Assembly (NCBI RefSeq): GCF_024808665.1
Contig: NZ_JANUBZ010000001.1
Span: 620,001-684,000 of the forward strand
Direction of reading: 5' to 3'
DNA: 64,000 nucleotides
Origin: Mucilaginibacter empetricola
GTDB taxonomy: Bacteria; Bacteroidota; Bacteroidia; Sphingobacteriales; Sphingobacteriaceae
Shown here piece by piece: positions 6,773-15,841 of the stretch. Every line of letters begins with the position of its first letter. Position 1 is the first letter of the stretch. The translations under genes were made by a program, and so were the position numbers. The notes beneath the pieces are model-generated. The model was not told the origin of the DNA. It did no database searches and was given only the letters and a program-made list of their open reading frames with translations.

Positions 6773-9700
6773 ATGCTTAAGATATTCATAGAACGCCCGG
6801 TGCTATCCACAGTAATATCTGTGATGATCCTGATTTTGGGAGTATTGGCATACCTGGGGCTGCCTGTTTCCCAATATCCCGAAATAGCGCCGCCTACGGT
6901 GCAGGTGTCGGCGACCTATACGGGTGCCAGCGCGGCAGTAATTCAAAGAAATGTGATTGTACCGCTGGAAGAGCAGATCAACGGTGTAGAAGGGATGACC
7001 TATATGACGTCGACGGCGAATAATGACGGCGGGGCCACTATAACCATTTATTTTAAATTAGGCACTAATCCGGATATTAATGCAGTAAACGTACAAAACA
7101 GGGTTTCGATTGCCAGCAGTGTGCTTCCTTTCGAGGTAACGCAAGCCGGGGTAATAGTCCAAAAACAACAGAGTAGTAACCTGCTTGTTTTTTCGATAAA
7201 AAGCGATAATTCCGCCTACAGCCAGACATTTTTGACGAATTACGCCGACATCAACTTAATACCTGAGATTAAAAGAATTAATGGGGTAGGTAGTGTAACT
7301 GCCTTTGGCGCGAAGGACTATTCTATGCGCATTTGGCTTAAACCAGAAATAATGGCCAATTATGGCCTGACACCTGCGGATGTGAACAATGTGCTGGCTG
7401 AACAGAACATAGATGCCGCGCCAGGGAAATTTGGCGAGAACAGCAACCAGGTTTTTCAGTATACGATCCAATACACCGGCAAATTGACTGATACCTCTCA
7501 GTTTGGTAATATCATCATGCGTTCAAATGCGGATGGATCGGTACTGCGATTAAGGGATATTGCAAGGCTTGAATTGGGTTCACTTACCTACACTACGGGA
7601 TCACTCACCGATGACAAGCCGGCTTGCGTTATCGCGGTAACCCAGGTATCCGGTTCAAATGCCCAAACGATAATCAAACAAACCATCGATGAGCTTGATA
7701 AAGCGTCATTATCCTTTCCCAAAGGGGTTAGCTACGTGTCTATAATAAATGCGAATGACTTTTTAAGCGCGTCTATAGAAAAAGTAATCGAAACGCTGGG
7801 GGAAGCTTATGTCTTGGTATTTATTGTGGTCTTCATCTTCCTCCAGGATTTGCGGTCGACATTAATTCCGGGTATTTCGGTATTCGTTTCTATAGTCGGC
7901 ACTTTTGCGTGCCTGAGTCTTTTCGGTTTTACCATTAACCTCTTAACCTTGTTTGCTTTAGTTCTCGCCATAGGTATTGTGGTAGACGATGCCATCGTCG
8001 TCGTGGAAGCTGTCCATGCCAAACTGGATGAAGGTTATCAATCGGCCCTTAACGCTTCCGTTGATGCAATGAAGGAATTGGGGAGCACTATTGTAGCCAT
8101 AACGTTGGTAATGGCTGCTGTATTTATTCCTGTGTCGTTTATCAGTGGCAGTTCCGGTGTGTTTTTTAAGCAATTTGGATTGACACTGGCCTCCGCAATT
8201 ATTATTTCAGCAATCAATGCACTGACTTTAAGCCCGGCTTTATGTGCCCTGTTCCTTAAACCGCATACAGGACACAAATCTGAAAAGCAAAATTTGCTAC
8301 AACGTTTTTACGCCGGGTTTAATACGGCATTTGACGCGTTAAAAGATAAGTACCAGGGGACGATAAAGTTTTTAACCAAAAGGCGCTGGATTGTGCCTGC
8401 TGTTGTGCTTTGTTTTGTGGTCCTGCTGGTTTATTGCATGAAAACGACCCCAGGCGGATTTGTTCCTAACGAAGATCAGGGGGTGATCGTTGGCGACGTT
8501 ACCCTTCCTCCCGGGTCTTCATTGGAAAAAACCGCAGTTGTAGCAGGAATGGTCAATAGCATCGCTCACAAGATTCCAGCCATTATTCATACCGGGCAGG
8601 TAAGTGGGGTAAGTGTTATCAATGGTAACGGAAGTAATTTTGCGCTTTTATTTTTCAAATTAAAACCGTGGGGTGAAAGAAAAGGGGTGAAGGTTGATGA
8701 CGTTGTGGGGCAACTTTTTGGCATGACAGCCGGGATAAGAGATGCGAAAATATTATTTTTCAGCCCGCCGACTGTTCCCGGTTTTGGTAATTCAGATGGG
8801 TTTACAATCGAACTACAGGACAGGTCCGGCGGCAGTGTACAGGATTTTTACAAAGTAGCAGGCGGCTTTTTGGGAGCCATGAACCGCAGGCCCGAGATAC
8901 TGTATGCTGCAACGGGTTTTAATCCCAATTATCCGCAATACCTTATGTCGGTCAATGTAGCGAGGGCCAAGCAAGCCGGAGTTTTGATCAGCGATATTAC
9001 CAGTACAATGCAAGTTTATTATGGCGGATTGTATGCATCCACCTTTAATGAGTTCGGGAAACAATATCGCGTAATGGTACAGGCGGATGACCGATACAGA
9101 AGCAACGTTCAAGGATTGAATAATATTTATGTGAAAAATTCATCCGGAACCATGGCACCGGTTTCCGAATTTGTCACATTGACTGCAATTAATGGCCCGC
9201 AAAGCTTATCCAGGTTTAATTTATTTAATAATATATCGGTAATTGGCAGCCCTAAGCCTGGCTTTAGCAGTGGCGACGCGCTCAAAGCCGTACAGGAAAC
9301 CGCAGCGCAAACTTTGCCCGCAAATTACACTTTTGACTATTCCGGATTATCCAGGGAAGAGGTAAACGCAGGTAGCCAAACCATTTTTATTTACTCTTTG
9401 TGTGTCGTATTTGTATTTTTCCTGTTAAGCGCGCTATACGAGAGCTATATTATACCGCTGGCCGTACTGTGTTCTCTGCCCGTAGGTTTATCGGGCGTAT
9501 ACCTTTTCGCAAAGATATTGGGTATTGATAACAATATCTATTTGCAGATCTCTGTGGTCATGCTTATTGGTTTATTAGCAAAAAACGCTATCCTGATCGT
9601 GCAATATGCGGTGGCGAGGCGTGAAAAAGGAATGCCTGTCGTACAGGCGGCCGTTGAAGCAGCTACCGCTCGTTTACGTCCGATATTAATGACTTCACTC

Positions 9701-9910
9701 GCATTCATCTTTGGTTTAATGCCGCTAATGGTCTCAACGGGAGTTGGTGCTAAAGGCAACCGCTCCATAGGTACAGGTGCTGTCGGGGGTATGCTGATTG
9801 GGACGATCTTCGGCGTATTCGTGATTCCGGTATTGTATATCATTTTTGAAACACTCCAGGGGAAATTTAGTGGAAAGGCGAAAGAAACCGCAGCCGATAA
9901 CAGTAAATGA
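6773..9910 (+). CDS. RND multidrug efflux permease, HAE1 family (AcrB/MexB-like)
   Basis: The proton-driven inner-membrane pump of the tripartite system. At 1045 residues it is full length. The N-terminus FIERPVLSTVISVMILILG is the canonical first membrane helix; two porter-domain repeats and twelve membrane helices are expected. The proton-relay Asp pair is visible in TM4 (GIVVDDAIVVVE), and the ARLRPILMTSLAF motif precedes the C-terminal helices. HAE1 members export hydrophobic and amphiphilic drugs, dyes and detergents; the substrate here is unknown. It is followed 8 nt later by the channel gene. Confidence 0.95.
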   Translation: MLKIFIERPVLSTVISVMILILGVLAYLGLPVSQYPEIAPPTVQVSATYTGASAAVIQRNVIVPLEEQINGVEGMTYMTSTANNDGGATITIYFKLGTNPDINAVNVQNRVSIASSVLPFEVTQAGVIVQKQQSSNLLVFSIKSDNSAYSQTFLTNYADINLIPEIKRINGVGSVTAFGAKDYSMRIWLKPEIMANYGLTPADVNNVLAEQNIDAAPGKFGENSNQVFQYTIQYTGKLTDTSQFGNIIMRSNADGSVLRLRDIARLELGSLTYTTGSLTDDKPACVIAVTQVSGSNAQTIIKQTIDELDKASLSFPKGVSYVSIINANDFLSASIEKVIETLGEAYVLVFIVVFIFLQDLRSTLIPGISVFVSIVGTFACLSLFGFTINLLTLFALVLAIGIVVDDAIVVVEAVHAKLDEGYQSALNASVDAMKELGSTIVAITLVMAAVFIPVSFISGSSGVFFKQFGLTLASAIIISAINALTLSPALCALFLKPHTGHKSEKQNLLQRFYAGFNTAFDALKDKYQGTIKFLTKRRWIVPAVVLCFVVLLVYCMKTTPGGFVPNEDQGVIVGDVTLPPGSSLEKTAVVAGMVNSIAHKIPAIIHTGQVSGVSVINGNGSNFALLFFKLKPWGERKGVKVDDVVGQLFGMTAGIRDAKILFFSPPTVPGFGNSDGFTIELQDRSGGSVQDFYKVAGGFLGAMNRRPEILYAATGFNPNYPQYLMSVNVARAKQAGVLISDITSTMQVYYGGLYASTFNEFGKQYRVMVQADDRYRSNVQGLNNIYVKNSSGTMAPVSEFVTLTAINGPQSLSRFNLFNNISVIGSPKPGFSSGDALKAVQETAAQTLPANYTFDYSGLSREEVNAGSQTIFIYSLCVVFVFFLLSALYESYIIPLAVLCSLPVGLSGVYLFAKILGIDNNIYLQISVVMLIGLLAKNAILIVQYAVARREKGMPVVQAAVEAATARLRPILMTSLAFIFGLMPLMVSTGVGAKGNRSIGTGAVGGMLIGTIFGVFVIPVLYIIFETLQGKFSGKAKETAADNSK

Positions 9911-9917
9911 AAAACTT

Positions 9918-11303
9918 ATGAACGCAAGATATTTAATAAGGATCGCCGGAATAATCGGCACATTGATCGTTGTGCTGCCTTCCTGCAATTTACGGCAGGC
10001 CTTCGTTAGGCCGGCAGTGAAAACAGACAGCCTGTATCGCGATGTCAATAACCCGGATACTGCGGGAATTGCGAATGTCCCATGGATGCAGATGTTTAAA
10101 GACCAAAAATTGCAGGCTTTGATAAGGGAAGGGATAAACAACAACTACGACCTGAAAATAGCCGTTGCGCGTATCAAACAGGCCGAGGCCAATTTGCTGC
10201 AGAGCAACGCAGCATTTTTGCCGACACTTGATGCGGGTCCCCAATATACCAGGGGAAAAGCTACTGCTCTCCAGGGTGGTGTAAACGGCAATATTTTTGA
10301 ATTGTCCGGCAACGCCAGTTGGGAGATTGATCTTTGGGGCAAATTAAAGGGAGCTAAAAATGCTGCGCTCGCATCCTTACTGCAAAGCTATGCTTACAGG
10401 CGTGCCGTACAAACACAGCTTGTGGCCAATATCGCAAGCGATTATTTCAATTTACTTGCTTACGATAAAGAGTTGACGATAACCCTCCAAACCGCGGACA
10501 GCTATAAAAATGACGTGGAAACCAATAAGGCCCTGAAGCAGGCTAACCGTGTAAACGAAGCATCGGTGGCACAAAGCGAGGCTAACCGTTATGCTGCGGA
10601 GGTAACTATACCTGACTTGCGTAATAATATCAGGCAAATGGAAAATGCCATTAGTGTTTTAGTGGGAAGGCAGCCTGGGCTCATTCAGCGGGACTCGATT
10701 GACTTGGAACCGGTGGATACATCGTTACAGACAGGCCTTCCAGCCCAGATACTAAGCAACAGACCCGATGTACAGGAAGCTGAATATAATGTACGTTTTT
10801 ATTTTGAACAGATCAATGTGGCACGTGCTTATTTTTATCCCTCTCTCACGATTACGGCTCAGGGGGGCTGGCAGTCGGCAACAATTGGCAGCCTGTTCAA
10901 CAGCACATGGCTATTTGGCAATATGGCAGGCGGTTTGGTACAACCCATCTTTAACAAGGGCCTAAATAAACAACGGCTCCAGGTTGCAAAAGCACAATAT
11001 GAAGAATATGTATTGACCTTTCAGCAAACTGTTCTGGGGGCGGGCCAGGAAGTTTCAAACGCGCTGTACAGCTACCAGTCCGCACAAAACAAAATAGCCA
11101 TCCGAAATCATCAATTGGAAGCTTTGAAAAGATCGGTCGATTACACCCGCTTGCTGTTAAAAGGCGGATATGTAACCTATACGGACGTGCTTACATCGGA
11201 ACAGGGATATTTGGCAGCCCAGTTAAACAGCGTGAACGACAGATTGCAGCAATTAACTGCAATAGTATCATTGTATCAAAGTTTGGGCGGGGGATGGAAA
11301 TAG
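9918..11303 (+). CDS. Outer-membrane efflux channel lipoprotein (TolC/OprM/NodT family)
   Basis: The exit duct of the tripartite pump. I choose the ATG at 9918, 8 nt after the pump stop, because it opens directly into a lipoprotein signal (lipobox LPSC); the longer frame from 9846 lies inside the pump gene. Two outer-membrane efflux repeats are visible: helical stretches around LKIAVARIKQAEANLLQS and the second half from SNRPDVQEAEYNVR. The C-terminus LYQSLGGGWK is typical, so the protein (461 residues) is intact. Its stop codon is the exact junction with the duplicated SnoaL fragment. Confidence 0.92.
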   Translation: MNARYLIRIAGIIGTLIVVLPSCNLRQAFVRPAVKTDSLYRDVNNPDTAGIANVPWMQMFKDQKLQALIREGINNNYDLKIAVARIKQAEANLLQSNAAFLPTLDAGPQYTRGKATALQGGVNGNIFELSGNASWEIDLWGKLKGAKNAALASLLQSYAYRRAVQTQLVANIASDYFNLLAYDKELTITLQTADSYKNDVETNKALKQANRVNEASVAQSEANRYAAEVTIPDLRNNIRQMENAISVLVGRQPGLIQRDSIDLEPVDTSLQTGLPAQILSNRPDVQEAEYNVRFYFEQINVARAYFYPSLTITAQGGWQSATIGSLFNSTWLFGNMAGGLVQPIFNKGLNKQRLQVAKAQYEEYVLTFQQTVLGAGQEVSNALYSYQSAQNKIAIRNHQLEALKRSVDYTRLLLKGGYVTYTDVLTSEQGYLAAQLNSVNDRLQQLTAIVSLYQSLGGGWK

Positions 11304-11416
11304 GAAATCCTGTTGACGCCCTTGCTTTCCAGTTGTACCGAATAGAAAACGGGCAACTTGCCGAACATTGGGAAGTGGCAGATTTTGCAACCCTGGTGCA
11401 GCAAATACAAGCGTAA
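11303..11416 (+). pseudogene. 3' fragment of a SnoaL-like gene (duplicate of the end of 4215-4631)
   Basis: Read in frame, these 38 codons give GNPVDALAFQLYRIENGQLA and onward to VQQIQA and a stop, matching the end of the third SnoaL-like protein with only two substitutions (N to D, R to G). There is no start codon, and the fragment begins at the stop codon of the efflux channel gene. It is a duplication scar. Confidence 0.85.
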
Positions 11417-11800
11417 TTACTAATTTCAAAACGTAATAAATCTGAATTATGAACAATGAATTGGCCCGGTTGATGGAAGATAATTTACATCATGTATGGA
11501 GCGAGCGGAATGCTAGCCGCCGAAGGGTTGCCCTTGAAGGTGTCTATGCCAGCACTATTAGTTTATTTGAGGTTGGTGAAATAATCACAGGTTATGATGC
11601 CATCAATGAAAAGATAAGCAGCGTAGTGAATGGCATGCCCGGGGATTTTATTTTCTCCAGTTTGAAGCCCATTATTATCAATAATAACGTCGGCCGGCTG
11701 ATTTGGGGGCTTGGACCCAAAGGCCAACCGCCTGTCGCGACTGGAATGGACGTTGCCATATTTGAAAATGGCAGAATAAAGTCTTTGTACGTGTTCCTGG
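11303..11800. repeat. Segmental duplication, copy 2 (right of the RND operon)
   Basis: Direct repeat of 4518-5016. It contains the SnoaL fragment and the second copy of the NTF2-like gene. Homology starts at the channel gene stop and ends near the NTF2-like stop, where the two C-termini diverge. The spacing between copies is about 6.8 kb, spanning the whole RND operon. Confidence 0.85.
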
Positions 11801-11808
11801 ATAATTAA
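11449..11808 (+). CDS. NTF2-like small protein (paralog of 4665-5030)
   Basis: 119 residues, intact, near-identical to the protein at 4665-5030 except at 12 of the first 116 positions and in the last few residues (LDN in place of MEDKS). Most substitutions are conservative, which suggests that both copies stayed under selection after duplication. It has its own start but no clear promoter; it may be read through from the efflux operon. Function unknown. Confidence 0.75.
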   Translation: MNNELARLMEDNLHHVWSERNASRRRVALEGVYASTISLFEVGEIITGYDAINEKISSVVNGMPGDFIFSSLKPIIINNNVGRLIWGLGPKGQPPVATGMDVAIFENGRIKSLYVFLDN

Positions 11809-11821
11809 ATAAGAAATCGCT

Positions 11822-11905
11822 TTGAATAGGATTGTAATTATCGATGGCGGATTCGCCGGGATTAACTTGGCTAAAAACCTTGCCGCCTCGGACGAATTTT
11901 TTCTA
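11822..11905 (+). pseudogene. Remnant of a type II NADH dehydrogenase (NDH-2) N-terminus
   Basis: Reading from the TTG at 11822 gives LNRIVIIDGGFAGINLAKNL followed by AASDEFF. This matches the FAD-binding start of Bacteroidota NDH-2 proteins (RIVIIGGGFAGINLAK...), with one Gly of the dinucleotide motif changed to Asp. Similarity stops after about 28 residues and the frame reaches a stop soon after, so only a fragment remains. It supports past deletion at this junction. Confidence 0.65.
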
Positions 11906-11997
11906 ATAAATTTAAAATACCGTGAAAACACCCGGATTTTATTTTACAAAACTTATTAACTTAGACTAACTTAAGCTGATGTTGCTAAACCTTTGCA

Positions 11998-13314
11998 ATG
12001 AAAATACTGGAGGCCAAATTTTTCCTTTTTTCAAATCTTGATGCAACTACGGTCATTCTTGGCATATTGGCCATCCTTACGGCGTTATTGTCCTTATATA
12101 CGGGCATCTTAGAATCGAAAGACAAACGCAAACACCTGCTGGGCATGGATGTCAAGGCAATCAAAAATGTTGCCGCATATTGTTCCTTTATCCTGACCAT
12201 TCTTACGCTGATCGTTCAGGATAAGCACGACAGCGATACCAAATTGGAGGCTGCGGCAAAGGAACGTAAAGCAGACTCCGTGCAAAGGCGCTCGGACTCC
12301 ATCCAACGGGTAAATCTCGCGACGACAATTAAATATCTTGATACCACGATTACGCAGCAAAAGGCTACGCTGAAATCAACCGATACGATCATTAACAGGC
12401 AAAAATCACAATTGCAATTTCAGCAGAACACACTCATCGCGCAACGCATGGCCTTTGACAGCACCGCTAAGGTCATTAGGCGGGAAAACTTCATCGCGGG
12501 TAAAGTTGAAAATACACTGATGGTTTCTCAGAAAAGTTTGGATTCGCTTTCAACTGTAATGGCGCAGGGAAAGAGGACAGGCGAACAACTTGACCAGGTT
12601 AACGTACCCGTTGCCTTCATGTATTTTGGGAAAATGCGCTTTTATACAAAGAACGAACAACTCCTTTGGAAACCCGGTTTTCTGCTCGACGGAAAAATAT
12701 ACAACAAGATGGATGACCTGGGTGCCTATATCGATCATAACATTAAAGAGGTGCGAGGCAACGAACAATATAAAATGCGCCTTTTTTTCAATAGCATTGC
12801 CCCAAGTGCTGTCGAATCGTCAAGTTATCTGACGTATACCATTGGCGGCAGCAAGGGATCGGTTACTTTTCCTAAACCGCCGATAACAGATCCAAAGACC
12901 TTCGCTGCAAACGGGGTACTATTTGATATCAGCTACGATAGCCGGCAACATTCATTTGAAGAAGAATTTGGCGGCAATTCACTGCTTGCGATCGATAATC
13001 CGGGGCAAATCGAGGATTTTAGAAAATTGGTTGGGCACGCTGTCGTTTTTATCAAACTCAGGTATGCGGGGAACAAGGATTTTGATTTGCAGGGGTACAA
13101 CAGCCGGCAACTTGTATCTATAGAGCGGCTCGATGTATCCTTAGCTTTACTGCGATATGGTGCAACGGGACAGTATCAAATCGCATTGAACAACGGTAAT
13201 ACCCATCGCATAGAAGATCCAAAGCAAATACGGGATTTGGTGAAGGAAAATATTCCGGACGACGAATTATGGCGATACGTAGTCATGCAGGTTGACCTCA
13301 ATAAGCCAAATTGA
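11998..13314 (+). CDS. Hypothetical membrane protein with long coiled coil
   Basis: 438 residues, no family recognised. Two N-terminal hydrophobic segments are visible (TTVILGILAILTALLSLYTG, residues ~17-36, and NVAAYCSFILTILTLIV, ~57-73). A charged, heptad-like stretch follows from about residue 78 to 180 (KERKADSVQRRSDSIQ; repeated Gln/Lys/Ser/Asp), suggesting a coiled coil, then a mixed alpha/beta C-terminal half. It could be an inner-membrane sensor or scaffold. It stands alone, convergent with the next gene. Confidence 0.6.
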   Translation: MKILEAKFFLFSNLDATTVILGILAILTALLSLYTGILESKDKRKHLLGMDVKAIKNVAAYCSFILTILTLIVQDKHDSDTKLEAAAKERKADSVQRRSDSIQRVNLATTIKYLDTTITQQKATLKSTDTIINRQKSQLQFQQNTLIAQRMAFDSTAKVIRRENFIAGKVENTLMVSQKSLDSLSTVMAQGKRTGEQLDQVNVPVAFMYFGKMRFYTKNEQLLWKPGFLLDGKIYNKMDDLGAYIDHNIKEVRGNEQYKMRLFFNSIAPSAVESSSYLTYTIGGSKGSVTFPKPPITDPKTFAANGVLFDISYDSRQHSFEEEFGGNSLLAIDNPGQIEDFRKLVGHAVVFIKLRYAGNKDFDLQGYNSRQLVSIERLDVSLALLRYGATGQYQIALNNGNTHRIEDPKQIRDLVKENIPDDELWRYVVMQVDLNKPN

Positions 13315-13517
13315 TCTCCTTTGCAGAGCGGATTCGATACACATACGCAGGGTTTTGGTAAAACTTTCAAATGAAAATTGGTTTTTCGTTCCCCTGCGGG
13401 CCGCGCTTTACGCTGTATCTTTCTTTGAAAGGATGCCGCTGCTATCGCTAACCGGGCAAAAATGTAATATAACCAGTTAAAACTCCCGGATAAAGACACC
13501 CCAAAACAGTGTGCTGA

Positions 13518-14924
13518 TTAAACCCAGGCCATGTCCGTAGGCGGTGGTGGCAAGCCAAGAACATCAAATATTTCCTTGCAGGGAAAATATTTTTCACTGG
13601 CCGCATTTTTGGCTTTGAAATAGCAATAAACTTTTACCCGGCTCTCCCCATTTTTGGAGACATGCTTTTTGTATTTAAACGCCTCCATTACATAAACCAA
13701 CCCGTCATCCTCTGATGGAAACTCGCGGCCGACCAACTGGTGGTAAAAAAATTCAAACTCCTTTTTCCCGGCCTCTTTAATCACAGAATGAATGTAATTC
13801 ACCATGAGTTCTTCTTCTTTGGTGAAATCAGCCACATCATCAGGGAAACCAAAGACCATCATTTCAGCAGCAAGCTTCGTCGCCTGCTCAAAGTATTGCT
13901 GCTCCTTTTCGCCAACTGAAATTTTTCCCTGCTTTACATCTTCTTCCAGTTGTGCCAATATGTCTGATAACATAGTACTGAAATTCGCACTGTGCTGAAC
14001 GGCCCTGGCGTTTTCTAAAACGCTGTTTACCAAAAGATCAAAGCTGGGGCTTTCCCCGCTGACAGCATCAGTATTAATCAGTACCTCATCATCAAATTGC
14101 TCACCTGTGAGCGCATTCTGGTGATATTTGAAGTCTACATCGGCACCATTATAGCCTTCAGCAAATACCGTATAACCGCAAATGACATTAAACAGCTCTA
14201 CGTAACCGTAAATTTGTTTTGTTTCCCTAATCGACCTGATCACTAATAAATGTGAAACTTCATTCTCTTTCACTTTCCTCACATTTTGGTCGAAGTTGCA
14301 AAGGATAATATCCTCGCCACTCTCATCCAAATTAAATATGCGTTCTGTCCTTTCCTTTATGAGGTCGAGGGCCAACCCCGAGTAGGCAAAAAATTCTGTA
14401 ATTATTTTATTAATAGCCAGTTTTAGCTTTGATGTGATTTCAATTTTTGCCGGTGCGCTCACTTCAGACAGAAAGGTAGTCTTTTCATTGAATTGAAACT
14501 TACCCTCATCCATCAGCTTTAAAGCATGGGCACCGAAAGTCCTTGCAGCCTTTTTTGCAAAAGCACGTACTGCAACATTTTTTTCACCAGTCACGCTGAT
14601 CCCGGTTTGATCCCCAATTTTAAATACCTCAACTTCCGGCGCTACATGTTTCATGTTACCCTCCTGGTCGACAAGATAGGCTTTACCGTCCTGATCTTTG
14701 ACCTGCATTTTCTTGACGTTCCCTATACCCAATGCGAACAGGACAAATTGCAAAGACTCTTTGATAACCGGGTCAAGCTTGTTACCGAATTTCTGATTAC
14801 ACTCGCTGCAAATCAGTTCACGTGTATGCAGCCTCCCATTTATACTATCCGGGATAATGTGCTCATCGGAGTTATTCAAAACATTTGCGCAAAAAATACA
14901 GGAATTACCCACAACCACTGTCAT
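13518..14924 (-). CDS. HNH_5-type protein with N-terminal zinc-ribbon/HNH module
   Basis: 468 residues. The N-terminus carries the HNH_5-like pattern C9xxC12, DEH at 20-22, C39xxC42 and N48, which would form a zinc-bound beta-beta-alpha metal nuclease site. The remaining ~400 residues match nothing I recognise. Such proteins appear as orphan nucleases and in defence or mobile contexts. It is transcribed away from the PRTRC operon and separated from it by ~490 bp. Whether it cuts DNA is not shown by the sequence. Confidence 0.6.
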   Translation of the reverse strand: MTVVVGNSCIFCANVLNNSDEHIIPDSINGRLHTRELICSECNQKFGNKLDPVIKESLQFVLFALGIGNVKKMQVKDQDGKAYLVDQEGNMKHVAPEVEVFKIGDQTGISVTGEKNVAVRAFAKKAARTFGAHALKLMDEGKFQFNEKTTFLSEVSAPAKIEITSKLKLAINKIITEFFAYSGLALDLIKERTERIFNLDESGEDIILCNFDQNVRKVKENEVSHLLVIRSIRETKQIYGYVELFNVICGYTVFAEGYNGADVDFKYHQNALTGEQFDDEVLINTDAVSGESPSFDLLVNSVLENARAVQHSANFSTMLSDILAQLEEDVKQGKISVGEKEQQYFEQATKLAAEMMVFGFPDDVADFTKEEELMVNYIHSVIKEAGKKEFEFFYHQLVGREFPSEDDGLVYVMEAFKYKKHVSKNGESRVKVYCYFKAKNAASEKYFPCKEIFDVLGLPPPPTDMAWV

Positions 14925-15220
14925 TATTCTATAAACGTAAAGCTACCCTTAAGATCTGCCACAAATTTAGGCAAAATCCAAACCTCTATTTATATCCGCC
15001 CCCGCTCTTTTACACCCGACCTGGCTGAAAGGATAACCGGGCCCTGCGGGTGCCTCGTCCGGCAACGGTAGCCGGAAGGGCAGTTTCCTTTCAGCCGGTT
15101 TAAATCCTTTCTGTTGACGTTACCAGGGATATTTTCCATTGCCCTTCCCGGATTGCTGTTACGTTTTAGTTCCTTTTCATTTAGCCTTTGCTTGAGGCAA
15201 ATTTACCCCTCTTCAGCGGT

Positions 15221-15299
15221 CAAGGCCATGTGAATGCCGCTTAAAAAAATCTCCACACCTCCGCTGCGCTCCGGGTAGTATTTTTTAGCGGCAGCCTTG
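15221..15299. repeat. Long imperfect inverted repeat upstream of ssb
   Basis: CAAGGC (15221-15226) and TGCCGCTTAAAAAAAT (15235-15250) pair with ATTTTTTAGCGGCA (15280-15293) and GCCTTG (15294-15299); there is one bulged T and an 8-nt internal loop. It lies in the 14925-15410 gap, GC-rich in part, just upstream of the SSB/PRTRC operon. It may be a leader hairpin, a replication or transfer signal, or a terminator; I cannot tell which. I see no gene in this gap. Confidence 0.45.
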
Positions 15300-15410
15300 C
15301 CCCGCTCGCCCCCCGCGCAAGTTTTTTGCCTCTATCAAAGGCCAAATGAGGGTTCTGCCGAAATGGTCATTGGATAACAGATTTTTTAAACAATTAAAAT
15401 TTTAAAAGTA

Positions 15411-15782
15411 ATGGAACTAACAGGAAGATTAACCGCAGACGCTAAGGTTAGCGAGGTTAAAGGAGGAAAAAAAGTGGTGAATTTCAGTATCGCCATCAAT
15501 GACAGCTACAAACCCAAAGACGGCGAAAGGGTGGAACTTACTACCTACGTGGATTGTGCCTATTGGATTAACGCCAAAGTCGGGCAATACCTTAAAAAAG
15601 GCTTATTGGTGCAATTGAACGGGCGCATGGGTAGCCGTGCATGGGTGAACAAGGACGGCGATGCCAAAAGCTCTTTAACCTGCAATATATCCTACCTCAA
15701 ATTTTTAAGCGGGGCAAGTAATTCTACTTCTGCCAAACAAGCCAATGGCAACACACCGGATGAGGACGACCTGCCATTTTAA
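15411..15782 (+). CDS. ssb: Single-stranded DNA-binding protein
   Basis: 123 residues with an OB-fold SSB domain from the first residue (MELTGRLTADAKVSEVKGGK) and an acidic tip DEDDLPF, the tail by which SSBs recruit partner proteins. It is shorter than a chromosomal SSB and is of the kind carried by plasmids and ICEs. It heads the same-strand run ending at 23110, which includes DUF932 and PRTRC genes, and would protect single-stranded DNA during element replication or transfer. Confidence 0.9.
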   Translation: MELTGRLTADAKVSEVKGGKKVVNFSIAINDSYKPKDGERVELTTYVDCAYWINAKVGQYLKKGLLVQLNGRMGSRAWVNKDGDAKSSLTCNISYLKFLSGASNSTSAKQANGNTPDEDDLPF

Positions 15783-15841
15783 ACAGGATAACATAATAAA
15801 CGAGAGGGAGCAATTCAGTAATCATTAAAAAAATTAAAATC

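Noticed and set aside
9846..9917. Longer start for the TolC-like protein
   Set aside because: It lies inside the pump gene and lacks a signal; ATG 9918 opens directly into a lipoprotein signal.
10768..10965. 65-residue ORF within the TolC-like gene
   Set aside because: Alternate frame of a strongly supported gene.
14526..15071. 181-residue plus-strand ORF overlapping the HNH gene
   Set aside because: Mostly antisense to the HNH gene and extending into a GC-rich non-coding gap; no domain.
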